This document shows, in pieces, positions 25,628 to 33,941 of a stretch of 36,810 nt of DNA. The notes beneath the pieces are model-generated. The model was given only the letters and a program-made list of their open reading frames with translations, ran no database searches and was not told the origin of the DNA. Position numbers and translations under genes: made by a program. The stretch comes from Bacteroidales bacterium (GTDB lineage Bacteria > Bacteroidota > Bacteroidia > Bacteroidales > UBA932). How positions within the stretch are numbered: the first letter of the stretch is position 1; each line of letters starts with the position of its first letter. Where the stretch lies: assembly GCA_017560825.1 (NCBI GenBank), contig JAFZED010000062.1, positions 1 to 36,810 on the forward strand. Reading direction: 5' to 3'.

Positions 25628-27283
25628 ATGAATAAAGTGTTTTGTAGAATCGTATTTCTTTTTTGTGGGCTCGTGTCCCTGATTTCGTGTGGGGTGTCAG
25701 AAGTCAGAGATAAGCTGAATGATGTGGAATCGTATATAATGGAGTGCCCAGACAGCGCTTTGGCAGTGCTGGATTCTATGGATCGTGCCATTCTTACTAC
25801 AGACCGTCTGAAGGCCCATCATTCTCTTTTGTATGCGATGGCTCTGGATAAGAACTATATAGATGTGAGTGATGATTCACTTGCCAGAGTTGCTCTTGAC
25901 TACTATTCCCGTAAAGGTCCTGCGAAATATGAAGCCCGTTCACAGTATTATCTGGCACTGTCATATTATTATGCAGGCGATTTGAGTAGGGCTATTCTGG
26001 AAACAACTAAAGCAGATGCCCTGGCTGAGGAAAGTGATAGCCTGTATTTAGGCTTCGCTAAAGTGCTTCAGGCAGATATATACGCAAAGACCTATAATGA
26101 TGTTGAAGAGTTAAAATCATTGCAGGAAGCTGTAGATATATATAATGCTATCAGTTCATATTATTACTTGGTGATTGCGGAGTTAAGATTAGCTCAAGCC
26201 TTATTGAATCAAAATAGTTATTTAGAAGGAGAATCGATTTTACAAAGATTGATTTATGCTGATCAGATCAATGAAAATATAAGACTATCTTCCATCGTGA
26301 CTTATGCTTTTATGAAAGTTACTCAAAATAATCCAGATTATACAATGGCCTCAGAGCTCTATAATGAGATTTGTAGTCAATATGATGGGCGCTTTATGAA
26401 GACCCAGGATTATTGGGCTTACGCTTATGCTTTAGGGCAGATTGGCAGATATGAGGAATCAGAATCTATTATTTCTCAGTTGTCTCAAATAGATTCTTCA
26501 GCCACTGCATTCTATTGGCTTTATAGAATAGAGAAAGGATATGGAAATTATTCAGAGGCGTTGACGAAGCTTGAAAATTCAGTAACTCAGAATAATACAG
26601 AAGTTACAGACGCCTTGAAACAGTCATTAGCTAGTGTCCAAAGAGAATATTACGAGTCCCAATACCGTGAAGCCTCATTGCAGGTCAGGGTAAAGAATCA
26701 GATGATGATCCTTGTTGTATCTTTTGCATTCGTTGTTCTATTGTTGATCCTGCATTTTGTTCATAGACGAATCTCAAGTCAACAAGAGGAAAAGGAAAAA
26801 CTTATGGAGTACGTCGATGAGATCAAGCGCCAGCTTGTTCAGGCCAAAGAGGAGAATTATCCTTTACTGAAGAAACGCTTCATAGATCTGTATAAATCTC
26901 GTTTCGATACAATCGGAATGTTGTGCGACCAGTATCTCCAGAACAAAGACAGGTCAGATGTCGAGAAGGTGATGTATCAGAAGATGCTTCTGATGATAGA
27001 GGAAATCCGTAACGACAAGGTCAGAAAAGTAAAGTTTGAATCTTTGCTGAATTCAGAATTGGACGGAATCATCCAGAACTTCCGCACAGAAATGCCGAAA
27101 TCAAAAGAATGGGAAGTAACGATGTTCAGCTATCTGGTAGCAGGTTTCGACGCAACGACTATTTCCAGACTGATGGATATGCCTTTAAATAATGTCTATG
27201 CCTACAAAAGACGCCTCAAACTCAAGATTGAAGAGAAAAAACCTGAACATTCCTCTCAATTTCTCGAAATGATAACCCACTGA
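25628..27283 (+). CDS. TPR - transmembrane - HTH regulator with lipobox
   Basis: 551 residues. N-terminus MNKVFCRIVFLFCGLVSLISC with a lipobox-like Cys21; TPR-like helical repeats to about 350 (ARSQYYLALSYYYAGDLSRAI, YWAYAYALGQIGRYEES); one membrane helix at about 358-380 (MMILVVSFAFVVLLLILHFV); a coiled coil; and a C-terminal region with an HTH-like AGFDATTISRLMDMPLNNVYAYKRRLK. This plan is known in Bacteroidetes as one-component membrane regulators sensing outside and binding DNA inside; a paralog lies at 31261-32712. ATG 25628 is chosen by alignment to the 24506 gene; ATG 25616 is possible. It probably controls adjacent accessory genes. Confidence 0.85.
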   Translation: MNKVFCRIVFLFCGLVSLISCGVSEVRDKLNDVESYIMECPDSALAVLDSMDRAILTTDRLKAHHSLLYAMALDKNYIDVSDDSLARVALDYYSRKGPAKYEARSQYYLALSYYYAGDLSRAILETTKADALAEESDSLYLGFAKVLQADIYAKTYNDVEELKSLQEAVDIYNAISSYYYLVIAELRLAQALLNQNSYLEGESILQRLIYADQINENIRLSSIVTYAFMKVTQNNPDYTMASELYNEICSQYDGRFMKTQDYWAYAYALGQIGRYEESESIISQLSQIDSSATAFYWLYRIEKGYGNYSEALTKLENSVTQNNTEVTDALKQSLASVQREYYESQYREASLQVRVKNQMMILVVSFAFVVLLLILHFVHRRISSQQEEKEKLMEYVDEIKRQLVQAKEENYPLLKKRFIDLYKSRFDTIGMLCDQYLQNKDRSDVEKVMYQKMLLMIEEIRNDKVRKVKFESLLNSELDGIIQNFRTEMPKSKEWEVTMFSYLVAGFDATTISRLMDMPLNNVYAYKRRLKLKIEEKKPEHSSQFLEMITH

Positions 27284-27298
27284 CACATAATAGCTTAT

Positions 27299-27335
27299 AA
27301 AAAGTGTAAGATTTAATTTTCTTACACTTTTGTAT
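27299..27335 (+). terminator. Terminator of TPR regulator gene
   Basis: AAAAGTGTAAG/CTTACACTTTT stem with a 10-base loop, followed by a T-rich tail. Confidence 0.8.
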
Positions 27336-27457
27336 TTTGTTGATTATCAATCAAATACAAAAGACATTTTAATGATTTTGTAAGTTTTTAATAGCCCCGA
27401 AATTAGCCTAAAGCAGAGAAACTTCCATACATTTACGGCGTTTTAAACTTATTTATC

Positions 27458-27838
27458 ATGAGAAAAATTCTATTATTGATGGCCGTGCTGCTGCCTCTGT
27501 CATTGTTCGGGAAGAATGATGATAATGAAAATGCAGTAGTGAAAATCCCGTTGCAATATGGGCAGGGGGTAAAAAACAATCGTAATATATTTGTTGAGCC
27601 GATTGAGTCTTATTATTACTATGTGACTAACACAATTATTACCAACGTACTCGATGGTAGTGGAAGTATATCAGTCTCAGTATTCAATCGCTCTACCGGT
27701 GAAGTTTGGTATGACACTATTGATTGCTCAGTTCAGCAACAGATTATTACTCAAATCTCCGGAACTCCTGGAGTGTATGAGGTCGTCTATATGACAGCCT
27801 CTGGTGATACTTATAGTGGATTATTTGAGATCAAGTAA
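27458..27838 (+). CDS. DUF3244-type secreted protein
   Basis: 126 residues. The signal peptide MRKILLLMAVLLPLSLFG is followed by a single beta-sandwich-like domain with the DUF3244 pattern (GSGSISVSVFNRSTGEVWYDTIDCSVQQQ..QISGTPGVYEVVYMTASGDTYSGLFEI). Members are small exported Bacteroides proteins of unknown function, often near TPR regulators. A weak TACATTTA box at 27428-27435 may be its promoter, since a terminator precedes it. It ends 19 bases before the next gene, probably co-transcribed. Confidence 0.82.
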   Translation: MRKILLLMAVLLPLSLFGKNDDNENAVVKIPLQYGQGVKNNRNIFVEPIESYYYYVTNTIITNVLDGSGSISVSVFNRSTGEVWYDTIDCSVQQQIITQISGTPGVYEVVYMTASGDTYSGLFEIK

Positions 27839-27857
27839 TTTAATATTAACAAAAATT

Positions 27858-29660
27858 ATGAAATACATTAAGTTGATAGTTTTTCTGGCATTGTCTATTG
27901 TGTCGTGTCAGTATCAAGAGATTATTCCGGATAAATTGGCGGATTACAATGCTGAAGATGTTGATTATTATTCAATTATTGAGTCTATGGGATATCCTGT
28001 AGAAGACATCGTGGAATATGAAAATCTTTTCATTGTTTCAGGTGAAACTTTTTTCTATAAAGACGATTTGTCTGAATATGCGAGGATGCATCCTCAGACC
28101 AAAATCAATGCACTGGGGACCTTGCCTGCTGATTCGCAAACGATATATATAAATGATCAATATATAGATGCGGATTATGTTTCATTGCTTGAAGAGGCAA
28201 TTGATAAGTGGAATAGCTTAGAGGATTGTAATCTGAATTTTATCTATCCGCATGAACTATGCGATGATTGTGTCATTTTAGAAATCAGTGATACTCCGAC
28301 TAAACTTACTCAAAGTAATGCTATGATAAGGGAGAGTGTGATGGAAGGAGTCATACCGACTGTCTCAATTAATACATCTCACAACACCTGGCTTTCTCTT
28401 CCGGGAGATCAACAAGTATATGCAATAATGCATGCTATAGGTCATTTAATAGGACTAAAAGATAGTGATGAAACGGAATATCATATTGATGAAACGTCTA
28501 TGGAACCTTATTCTACTATTATGAGGCCAGCAGATGAAATTACTCCAGCAGAATATTTCTATTATTGGGGGGAAGGTTTCGGATATGGCGATAAAGAGGC
28601 TTTGGCCAAAATGTACCCATTACTTGTTACATCAGTATCAATTTCGGCTGATTCTCAGATCTTATATTCTGGTTATCCTTACTCACTAATTTGCTCATAT
28701 GAAGCACGTAAAGATATTCCTAACGTAAATTACAAATTTTCAGTTATTTCAATGCCGGAAAGTGCATCTAATCCAATTGTCTCAACGGATGGTTATAAGT
28801 GCGTTGTGGAGTTTAATGTACCCGGGGTTTATACTATAAAAGTTGAAGTGTTAGGTGGTGATGATCAAACAACAAGAGGCACTTATGCAAAAACTTTACT
28901 AGTCGTTGGACTTAATAGGTTTATATATCCAAAAATAACTGAAGTTAGAATAAATACGCCATTTGAGATTATATGGGATAAGTATGTTGATGGGAAAAAG
29001 GCGGATGTTACAATGACCGGTATTGAGTCTTGTTTTGATGGTGGGAACTCAACCAATTTGGAGATATCGAATCCGTCAATAGGGCAGTTCAATGTTATCT
29101 TGAAGGAATATGGTTCCTATACATTAACAATGGAAGCGAGGTTGGAGGAATTCGTGGAAAGAAAGGTAATACAAATTGATAAATTTTATAAGCCACTGAG
29201 AATGGTGATGGATTCACTTAACATTAATTTGGAGGAGGATATAGATTATCGACAAGAACCTTTTATTATAGGTGATTATTGTCAAAAAGTTGATACCACC
29301 GATACCACCAATACCACCAATCATATATGTGCTAGAACGCCTTATTCTACTAAGTTGTCTCAGTCTGGGACGTTAGAGGGAAGACTGTTCTGTAAAGTAT
29401 ATAAAAAATATTATAAAGAGTCTTTTCCTGTGGCAGCTAGGGCTGTGCAACGACGTCCGATAACAGATACTACATTTGTACGCACAGTTATCAGGTATCC
29501 AGGTGATGACGTTACATATACTCCGGACTTTGATTTGCACGATATTGAGGTGTATTACACTTCTCCTGTGTATAGTGACTATGGACCAGTTATGTACGAA
29601 AGATATAGAGGATATTATGGAATTATTGTTCCAGAATCTAGAATATATATTAAGGAATAG
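27858..29660 (+). CDS. M57-like metalloprotease-fold lipoprotein, active-site Glu replaced
   Basis: 600 residues; lipoprotein signal with Cys17 (LSIVSC). About 90-260 resembles a HEIGH (M57-like) peptidase: DADYVSLLEEAIDKWNSL, VYAIMHAIGHLIGLKDSDE and the Met-turn-like YSTIMRPADE. The motif reads H192-A-I-G-H196, so the general-base Glu is Ala, and the usual third His is Asp202. From about 260 on come beta-rich Ig-like segments (VSISADSQILYSGYPYSLIC; GVYTIKVEVLGG; GSYTLTMEARLE) and a short Thr/Asp/Asn repeat encoded by 9-bp units near 29294. A non-catalytic surface binding protein is likely. ATG 27858 is chosen because it directly precedes the signal peptide. Confidence 0.8.
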   Translation: MKYIKLIVFLALSIVSCQYQEIIPDKLADYNAEDVDYYSIIESMGYPVEDIVEYENLFIVSGETFFYKDDLSEYARMHPQTKINALGTLPADSQTIYINDQYIDADYVSLLEEAIDKWNSLEDCNLNFIYPHELCDDCVILEISDTPTKLTQSNAMIRESVMEGVIPTVSINTSHNTWLSLPGDQQVYAIMHAIGHLIGLKDSDETEYHIDETSMEPYSTIMRPADEITPAEYFYYWGEGFGYGDKEALAKMYPLLVTSVSISADSQILYSGYPYSLICSYEARKDIPNVNYKFSVISMPESASNPIVSTDGYKCVVEFNVPGVYTIKVEVLGGDDQTTRGTYAKTLLVVGLNRFIYPKITEVRINTPFEIIWDKYVDGKKADVTMTGIESCFDGGNSTNLEISNPSIGQFNVILKEYGSYTLTMEARLEEFVERKVIQIDKFYKPLRMVMDSLNINLEEDIDYRQEPFIIGDYCQKVDTTDTTNTTNHICARTPYSTKLSQSGTLEGRLFCKVYKKYYKESFPVAARAVQRRPITDTTFVRTVIRYPGDDVTYTPDFDLHDIEVYYTSPVYSDYGPVMYERYRGYYGIIVPESRIYIKE

Positions 29661-29744
29661 TAATGTATAAGAAAAAATGTATATTGCAGGATAATTGACT
29701 GACATTTATTAAAGTGGAATGAAAATAATGGTAATCTGTATCTT

Positions 29745-30329
29745 ATGAAATCAAAGTTATTTCTTTTTCTATCATTAATGCTGTTGCTTCTCTCTGGCTG
29801 TGAGAAGAATGAACTCTTTATCTCCATCCCTGACTTTGAACTTAAATCAAACAGGCAGAACACAGATAGAAGGGATTTTACTGCTAACTGCCACGAATGC
29901 AATGATGCGTATGTCCTGACAGTGATTTTGTTTTATAATTCTCAGGATGCGCATTTTTGGGAGCAGAAATGGAAAATCACAGTAGACTCAAACGATGGGG
30001 TGAGATTATTTTTTCAGGATGACTCAATTCAGTATATGACTACATTCTATGAAGAGGGTGGGAACCCATATTCAACGTGGCTTATAGCCTCGGGGGAGTC
30101 TAAGTTTCCTCCTTATGATGAAATGCGTGCTTTCCGATTTCATTTCCCGACTTCAGTCGAGGATAAGACATTCCGTCTCAAATTAGAACATTCTGAAACG
30201 GGCCAGATTCTTTATAGTGATGATTTCATTTTGCAGACTGACATATGCAATGATCCGGACTGTACTGTGAGACCATTAGGACGAGACCATAAATACCACA
30301 TAAATCATCTGATATCAAGAAAACAATAA
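29745..30329 (+). CDS. Hypothetical lipoprotein
   Basis: 194 residues with signal MKSKLFLFLSLMLLLLSGC (Cys19). The mature part has TANCHECNDAYVL (a CxxC), aromatic-rich beta segments (FWEQKWKITVDSNDGVRLFF) and a late CNDPDC. No known family recognised. It follows the M57-like gene by 84 bases on the same strand and is closed by a strong bidirectional terminator, so it is probably the last member of the accessory block. Confidence 0.75.
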   Translation: MKSKLFLFLSLMLLLLSGCEKNELFISIPDFELKSNRQNTDRRDFTANCHECNDAYVLTVILFYNSQDAHFWEQKWKITVDSNDGVRLFFQDDSIQYMTTFYEEGGNPYSTWLIASGESKFPPYDEMRAFRFHFPTSVEDKTFRLKLEHSETGQILYSDDFILQTDICNDPDCTVRPLGRDHKYHINHLISRKQ

Positions 30330-30343
30330 AATGATGTAATAAG

Positions 30344-30381
30344 AAACCTCCACGAAGTTTTTATTGCTTCGTGGAGGTTTT
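30344..30381. terminator. Bidirectional terminator, CCACGAAG family
   Basis: 14-bp stem AAACCTCCACGAAG/CTTCGTGGAGGTTT between convergent genes. It has T-runs on both sides and could serve both the lipoprotein and tonB genes. Confidence 0.85.
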
Positions 30382-30388
30382 GTAATGC

Positions 30389-31075
30389 TTATCTGAGCAT
30401 AAATATCACAGGAAAGGTGTAGCTGACTGCAACCGCGCGGTCGCGTTGTTTTCCAGGTGTCCACTTAGGGGAAGAGTTGATTACTCGTAATGCCTCACGG
30501 TCGATGTCCGGGTGTACTCCTCTCACTACTTTTGCGTCTGCCAGTGTGCCGTCTTTTCTGATTGTAAAAGACAGTACGACACGTCCTGAGATTCCGTTCT
30601 CTTTACAAGTTTCCGGATAGACAAGTCTCTGGTTGACCCATTTGCTGAATGCATTGGCATCACCCCCGTTGAACAGCGGCTTCTGCTCCACTAACATAAA
30701 TGGAATGTCAGCTTCTTCAACCTCCTCCTCAATCACCTCTATATAATCGTATAATACGATTCCTTCTGTTGGATTATCTTCGATAGAGATAAACTTGTCA
30801 TCAACTATGATATCATCTTCGATGATGTCTATCACATCTGACAGAACAGGAATCTTTGGTGCTGCCGGAGGTGGCGGTGGAGTGTCAAATGTGATAGGTA
30901 TGAGGTCTTCTACATCCATTATCACGTTTGTGTCTTCGAGTGATGTTGTCCTGATCTTTCCTGTGGTGAATTCAAAACAGAAGTAAACTAATGCCAGCGC
31001 TGCTATGCAGCCGATTTCTGTAAAGAGGAGCCTCTTGTTTTGGAGGTCCGCCTTTTCGCTTTTTCTGATTTCCAT
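30389..31075 (-). CDS. TonB family energy transducer
   Basis: 228 residues. A cytoplasmic basic N-terminus, one membrane helix (about 17-36), a short proline run (DTPPPPPAAPKIP), an acidic periplasmic linker (about 75-135) and the TonB C-terminal domain (YPETCKENGISGRVVLSFTIRKDGTLADAKVVRGVHPDIDREALRVINSSPKWTPGKQ). It transmits proton-motive force to TonB-dependent outer-membrane transporters. The acidic linker in place of Lys/Pro repeats is common in Bacteroidetes. No exbB/exbD lies in the window. It has its own promoter. Confidence 0.93.
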   Translation of the reverse strand: MEIRKSEKADLQNKRLLFTEIGCIAALALVYFCFEFTTGKIRTTSLEDTNVIMDVEDLIPITFDTPPPPPAAPKIPVLSDVIDIIEDDIIVDDKFISIEDNPTEGIVLYDYIEVIEEEVEEADIPFMLVEQKPLFNGGDANAFSKWVNQRLVYPETCKENGISGRVVLSFTIRKDGTLADAKVVRGVHPDIDREALRVINSSPKWTPGKQRDRAVAVSYTFPVIFMLR

Positions 31076-31118
31076 AATAAGAGATTTTTAGGGTTGGTAC
31101 TTTGCATTTTGCTTGGTG

Positions 31119-31126
31119 CAAAGTTA
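31119..31126 (-). promoter_or_regulatory. -7 box of tonB-family gene
   Basis: Minus-strand TAACTTTG, 43 bases upstream of the ATG. Confidence 0.65.
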
Positions 31127-31161
31127 CGCTCATATAATACCCTGAAACAAATTTTCGGGCT

Positions 31162-31240
31162 TGCAAAATCTCTCTTATTTATACGGTAAGTAGTTGTAGA
31201 TCAGGTGTTTACGCAATGTTGAATCTGCAAAATCTCTCTA
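31162..31240. repeat. Direct repeats upstream of the TonB gene
   Basis: TGCAAAATCTCTCT occurs at 31162-31175 and 31226-31239 (64-base spacing), and an inverted AAAATCTCTTAT-like copy lies at 31076-31089 next to the tonB start. They flank the promoter, so they could be operator sites. Confidence 0.6.
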
Positions 31241-31260
31241 TTTTTGTAAGGTGTTGATTA

Positions 31261-32712
31261 TCAAGAATTTATGGCTTCGATAAATTCTTCCTTATCTGGT
31301 GCTTCTGACGATGAAATTTTACCCTTCAGACGCCAGATGCGATTGTAGATGATGCCTTTGTCTTTCTCTAGAATTGTTGATATTGTGGTGCTGGAAAAGC
31401 CGGATGCTGCGAATATGAACAGTTTCAAGTCTTCAGCCTTCAGCTTGAGCATTTGTTCGCGTAGTCTTGCCACAAGGCAGTTGCAGTTCCTGTCAAGCAT
31501 CATCTCCAGCCCTTTGATTGCCTTCGGGTCTTCTCTCAGTCCCTCGATGGCGGATTTGACCTCCTTGAGTATCTTGGATTGCAGATTGTCTGTCCCTTCG
31601 TATACATAGTACTGTTCGCAGAGTCTTTCAAGAAGGTCGAACCTGGCTATTGACATATGCTTTTCTGACGGAAGCCTTTTTGAGGCGGCTTTCAGCCTGA
31701 TCTGCAGGTCTTCTGCGATGGTCATATATCTCTCTGTTTCTGCTTTTTCTTCAGCCAGTGCCTTTGCAGTTTCCAGACGGCGGTAACGGATGAAGCCCGT
31801 AAGGGCGAATACGATAGCCAGAGCTGTGAGAATTATGAAGGCTACTGCAAGTCGTGTGGTACGCAGACGTTGCTGAGATATTTCCAGCTGATGAGCCTTA
31901 TACTCTTTGCGGGCTGATTCTACGGAACGCTGCAAGGTGACTGATTCCACTGAGTTGATGTGATCCATAACCTCTTCCAGTGCCGCGAGGGCCGAAGCTG
32001 TGTCACCTGACCTGCTTGCTACCTGGTATTCTCTGAATTTCACCTGTGCCTTTTCTGCTGGAGTTTCAGCGGTCTGCAATGCCTTGGCTATCCATTCTGA
32101 TGCTTCGGCCGTGTTTCCAGTCAGTGCATAGGCGTATGCAAGCATTCCGCGGTCTTCGCAAGTGAGAGGGCATTTGAGTTCGTTTGCTTTGCGTGCAAGC
32201 ATACTGATCGCGAGCTCCGGATCTTGTCTTGAGGTCTCCAGGCATAAGGCCGCATAGGCTTCAAGGCAGGCGGCCTCCAAAAGGGTGTCAGCCGCCTGAT
32301 GAGCCTGAAACATTGTGTTGCGGAAAATCTTCTCCGCAGATGCATAGTCTTGAAAATTATAGCGGGCGAGGCCGCCTTCGAGATAGACATACAGTGAATT
32401 ATAAGGCTTGCCAGCTTTTTCAAAGGCCTCTAGCGCCTTGTCCAGATAGGCGATCTCTTCAGTGTGTCCGCCGGTAGCGTTATAGGTATGAGCTATTTTC
32501 TGGTATATGGTGCCGAGACTATAATAGTCCTCTGCTTTCAAGGCCATTGTTTCAGCTTTGGAGTAGACCTCCATAGCTTCGCTGTAGCGTCTTTCTTCAT
32601 ATAATGCGTGTCCATTACCAATCTCTTCCTGAAGGTCAGTATCCTTATGCTTTGCGCAGGATGCTGACACAACAGAAAGTAACAGTATCAGTATGGCTGT
32701 GTGTCTGAACAC
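31261..32712 (-). CDS. TPR - transmembrane - HTH regulator (paralog)
   Basis: 483 residues with the same plan as the 25628 gene: lipobox-like VVSASC (Cys19), TPR repeats (ALYEERRYSEAMEVYSKAE; YYSLGTIYQKIAHTYNATGG; FRNTMFQAHQAADTLLEAACLEAYAAL), a membrane helix at about 285-306, coiled coil, and a C-terminal HTH-like segment FAASGFSSTTISTILEKDKGIIYNRIWRLKGKI. The start is GTG, placed directly after the pepT stop with no gap (TAAGTG), so it is expressed as part of the pepT transcript. Target genes unknown; the repeats before tonB are candidates. Confidence 0.85.
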   Translation of the reverse strand: MFRHTAILILLLSVVSASCAKHKDTDLQEEIGNGHALYEERRYSEAMEVYSKAETMALKAEDYYSLGTIYQKIAHTYNATGGHTEEIAYLDKALEAFEKAGKPYNSLYVYLEGGLARYNFQDYASAEKIFRNTMFQAHQAADTLLEAACLEAYAALCLETSRQDPELAISMLARKANELKCPLTCEDRGMLAYAYALTGNTAEASEWIAKALQTAETPAEKAQVKFREYQVASRSGDTASALAALEEVMDHINSVESVTLQRSVESARKEYKAHQLEISQQRLRTTRLAVAFIILTALAIVFALTGFIRYRRLETAKALAEEKAETERYMTIAEDLQIRLKAASKRLPSEKHMSIARFDLLERLCEQYYVYEGTDNLQSKILKEVKSAIEGLREDPKAIKGLEMMLDRNCNCLVARLREQMLKLKAEDLKLFIFAASGFSSTTISTILEKDKGIIYNRIWRLKGKISSSEAPDKEEFIEAINS

Positions 32713-33933
32713 TTACTCAGCGTATAAGCTTATGATGTTGAGGATGACCTTGCTGGCCTTCTGCATACTTTCGAGAGGGACGTATTCCATCTTGCCGTGG
32801 AAGTTGTGTCCGCCTGCGAAGATGTTAGGGCAAGGGAGTCCCATAAATGAGAGGTTGGCTCCGTCTGTGCCACCACGGATCGGCTGGATCTTTGGCACGA
32901 TTCCTTCCATTTCCATAGCCTTCTTTGCCTTCTCGACGATGTGCATATGCGGCTCGACCTCTTTGCGCATATTATAATACTGGTGCTTCATCTCGAGCAG
33001 GGCTGTGCCTTCGCCATACTTGCAGTTGATGAAGTCGACGCATTTCTGCATATATGCCTTCTTCTGCTCGTAAAGATCCATATCGTGGTCGCGGATGATA
33101 TATGAGAAGGTCGCTGTCTCCACTTCGCCCTTGAAACTGATGAGGTGGTAGAAGCCCTCGTAGCCCGATGTGTACTCAGGACGCTGCTCCACAGGAAGGA
33201 GAGCGTTGAGCTCCATACCGATGAGGGTTGCATTCTTCATCTTGCCCTTGGCAGTGCCTGGGTGCACGTTGCGTCCCTGGATACGGATCGTGGCTCCTGC
33301 TGCATTGAAGTTCTCATACTCGAGTTCGCCGACCTGGCCACCATCGAGGGTGTAGGCGTACTTTGCGCCGAATTTCTCCACATCGAACTTCACTACTCCT
33401 CGTCCGATCTCCTCGTCCGGAGTGAAACCGATCTTGATGTCTCCGTGCTTGAACTCAGGGTGCTCCACTATGTACTGGACTGCGTCCATAATCTCAGCTA
33501 TTCCGGCCTTGTCATCTGCACCCAGAAGTGTAGTTCCGTCTGTAGTGATGAGAGTCTGGCCCTTGTACTGGGTCATTTCAGGGAACTCGCTTGGCTTGAG
33601 GCTCAGTCCGGGAACTCCCTTCAAAGGGATCTCTCCGCCATCATAGTTCTCGATGATCTGAGGCTTGATGTCGGCTCCGGAAGCGTCCGGCGCGGTGTCA
33701 GCGTGAGCGATGAAACCTACAGCCGGCACATCTTTTCCGCAGTTTGACGGAATGCTTGCCATTACATATCCATATTCGTCAAGTGTGGCCTCCACTCCCA
33801 TTGCCTGAAGCTCGTCGCGGAGCATTTTAAGCAGGTTGAGCTCCTTTGCCGCGCTTGGCTGCGAAGTTGATTCGGGGTCAGACTGTGTGTCCACAGCCAC
33901 ATATCTTAAAAATCTGTCTAAAATCTTTTCCAT
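32713..33933 (-). CDS. pepT: Peptidase T (tripeptide aminopeptidase)
   Basis: 406 residues, standard for the M20B family. Motifs: FIAHADTAPD (zinc His77 and Asp79), LLGADDKAG (bridging Asp), TPDEEIGRG (catalytic and zinc Glu), GRNVHPG, RGGTDGA and GGHNFHGKMEYVP (final His ligand). It removes N-terminal residues from tripeptides in the cytoplasm. With the OPT transporter gene upstream in the same minus-strand run, it suggests peptide uptake and use. It lies eight bases after the preceding lipoprotein gene. Confidence 0.97.
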   Translation of the reverse strand: MEKILDRFLRYVAVDTQSDPESTSQPSAAKELNLLKMLRDELQAMGVEATLDEYGYVMASIPSNCGKDVPAVGFIAHADTAPDASGADIKPQIIENYDGGEIPLKGVPGLSLKPSEFPEMTQYKGQTLITTDGTTLLGADDKAGIAEIMDAVQYIVEHPEFKHGDIKIGFTPDEEIGRGVVKFDVEKFGAKYAYTLDGGQVGELEYENFNAAGATIRIQGRNVHPGTAKGKMKNATLIGMELNALLPVEQRPEYTSGYEGFYHLISFKGEVETATFSYIIRDHDMDLYEQKKAYMQKCVDFINCKYGEGTALLEMKHQYYNMRKEVEPHMHIVEKAKKAMEMEGIVPKIQPIRGGTDGANLSFMGLPCPNIFAGGHNFHGKMEYVPLESMQKASKVILNIISLYAE

Positions 33934-33941
33934 AATCTGTG

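Noticed and set aside
30389-31075. Acidic linker of TonB as an anomaly
   Set aside because: Acidic rather than Lys/Pro-rich linkers are common in Bacteroidetes TonB proteins.
33145-33747. A 200-residue plus-strand frame opposite pepT
   Set aside because: It is antisense to a full-length pepT with intact motifs, shows no protein family features and has no promoter box; it reflects codon bias of the real gene.
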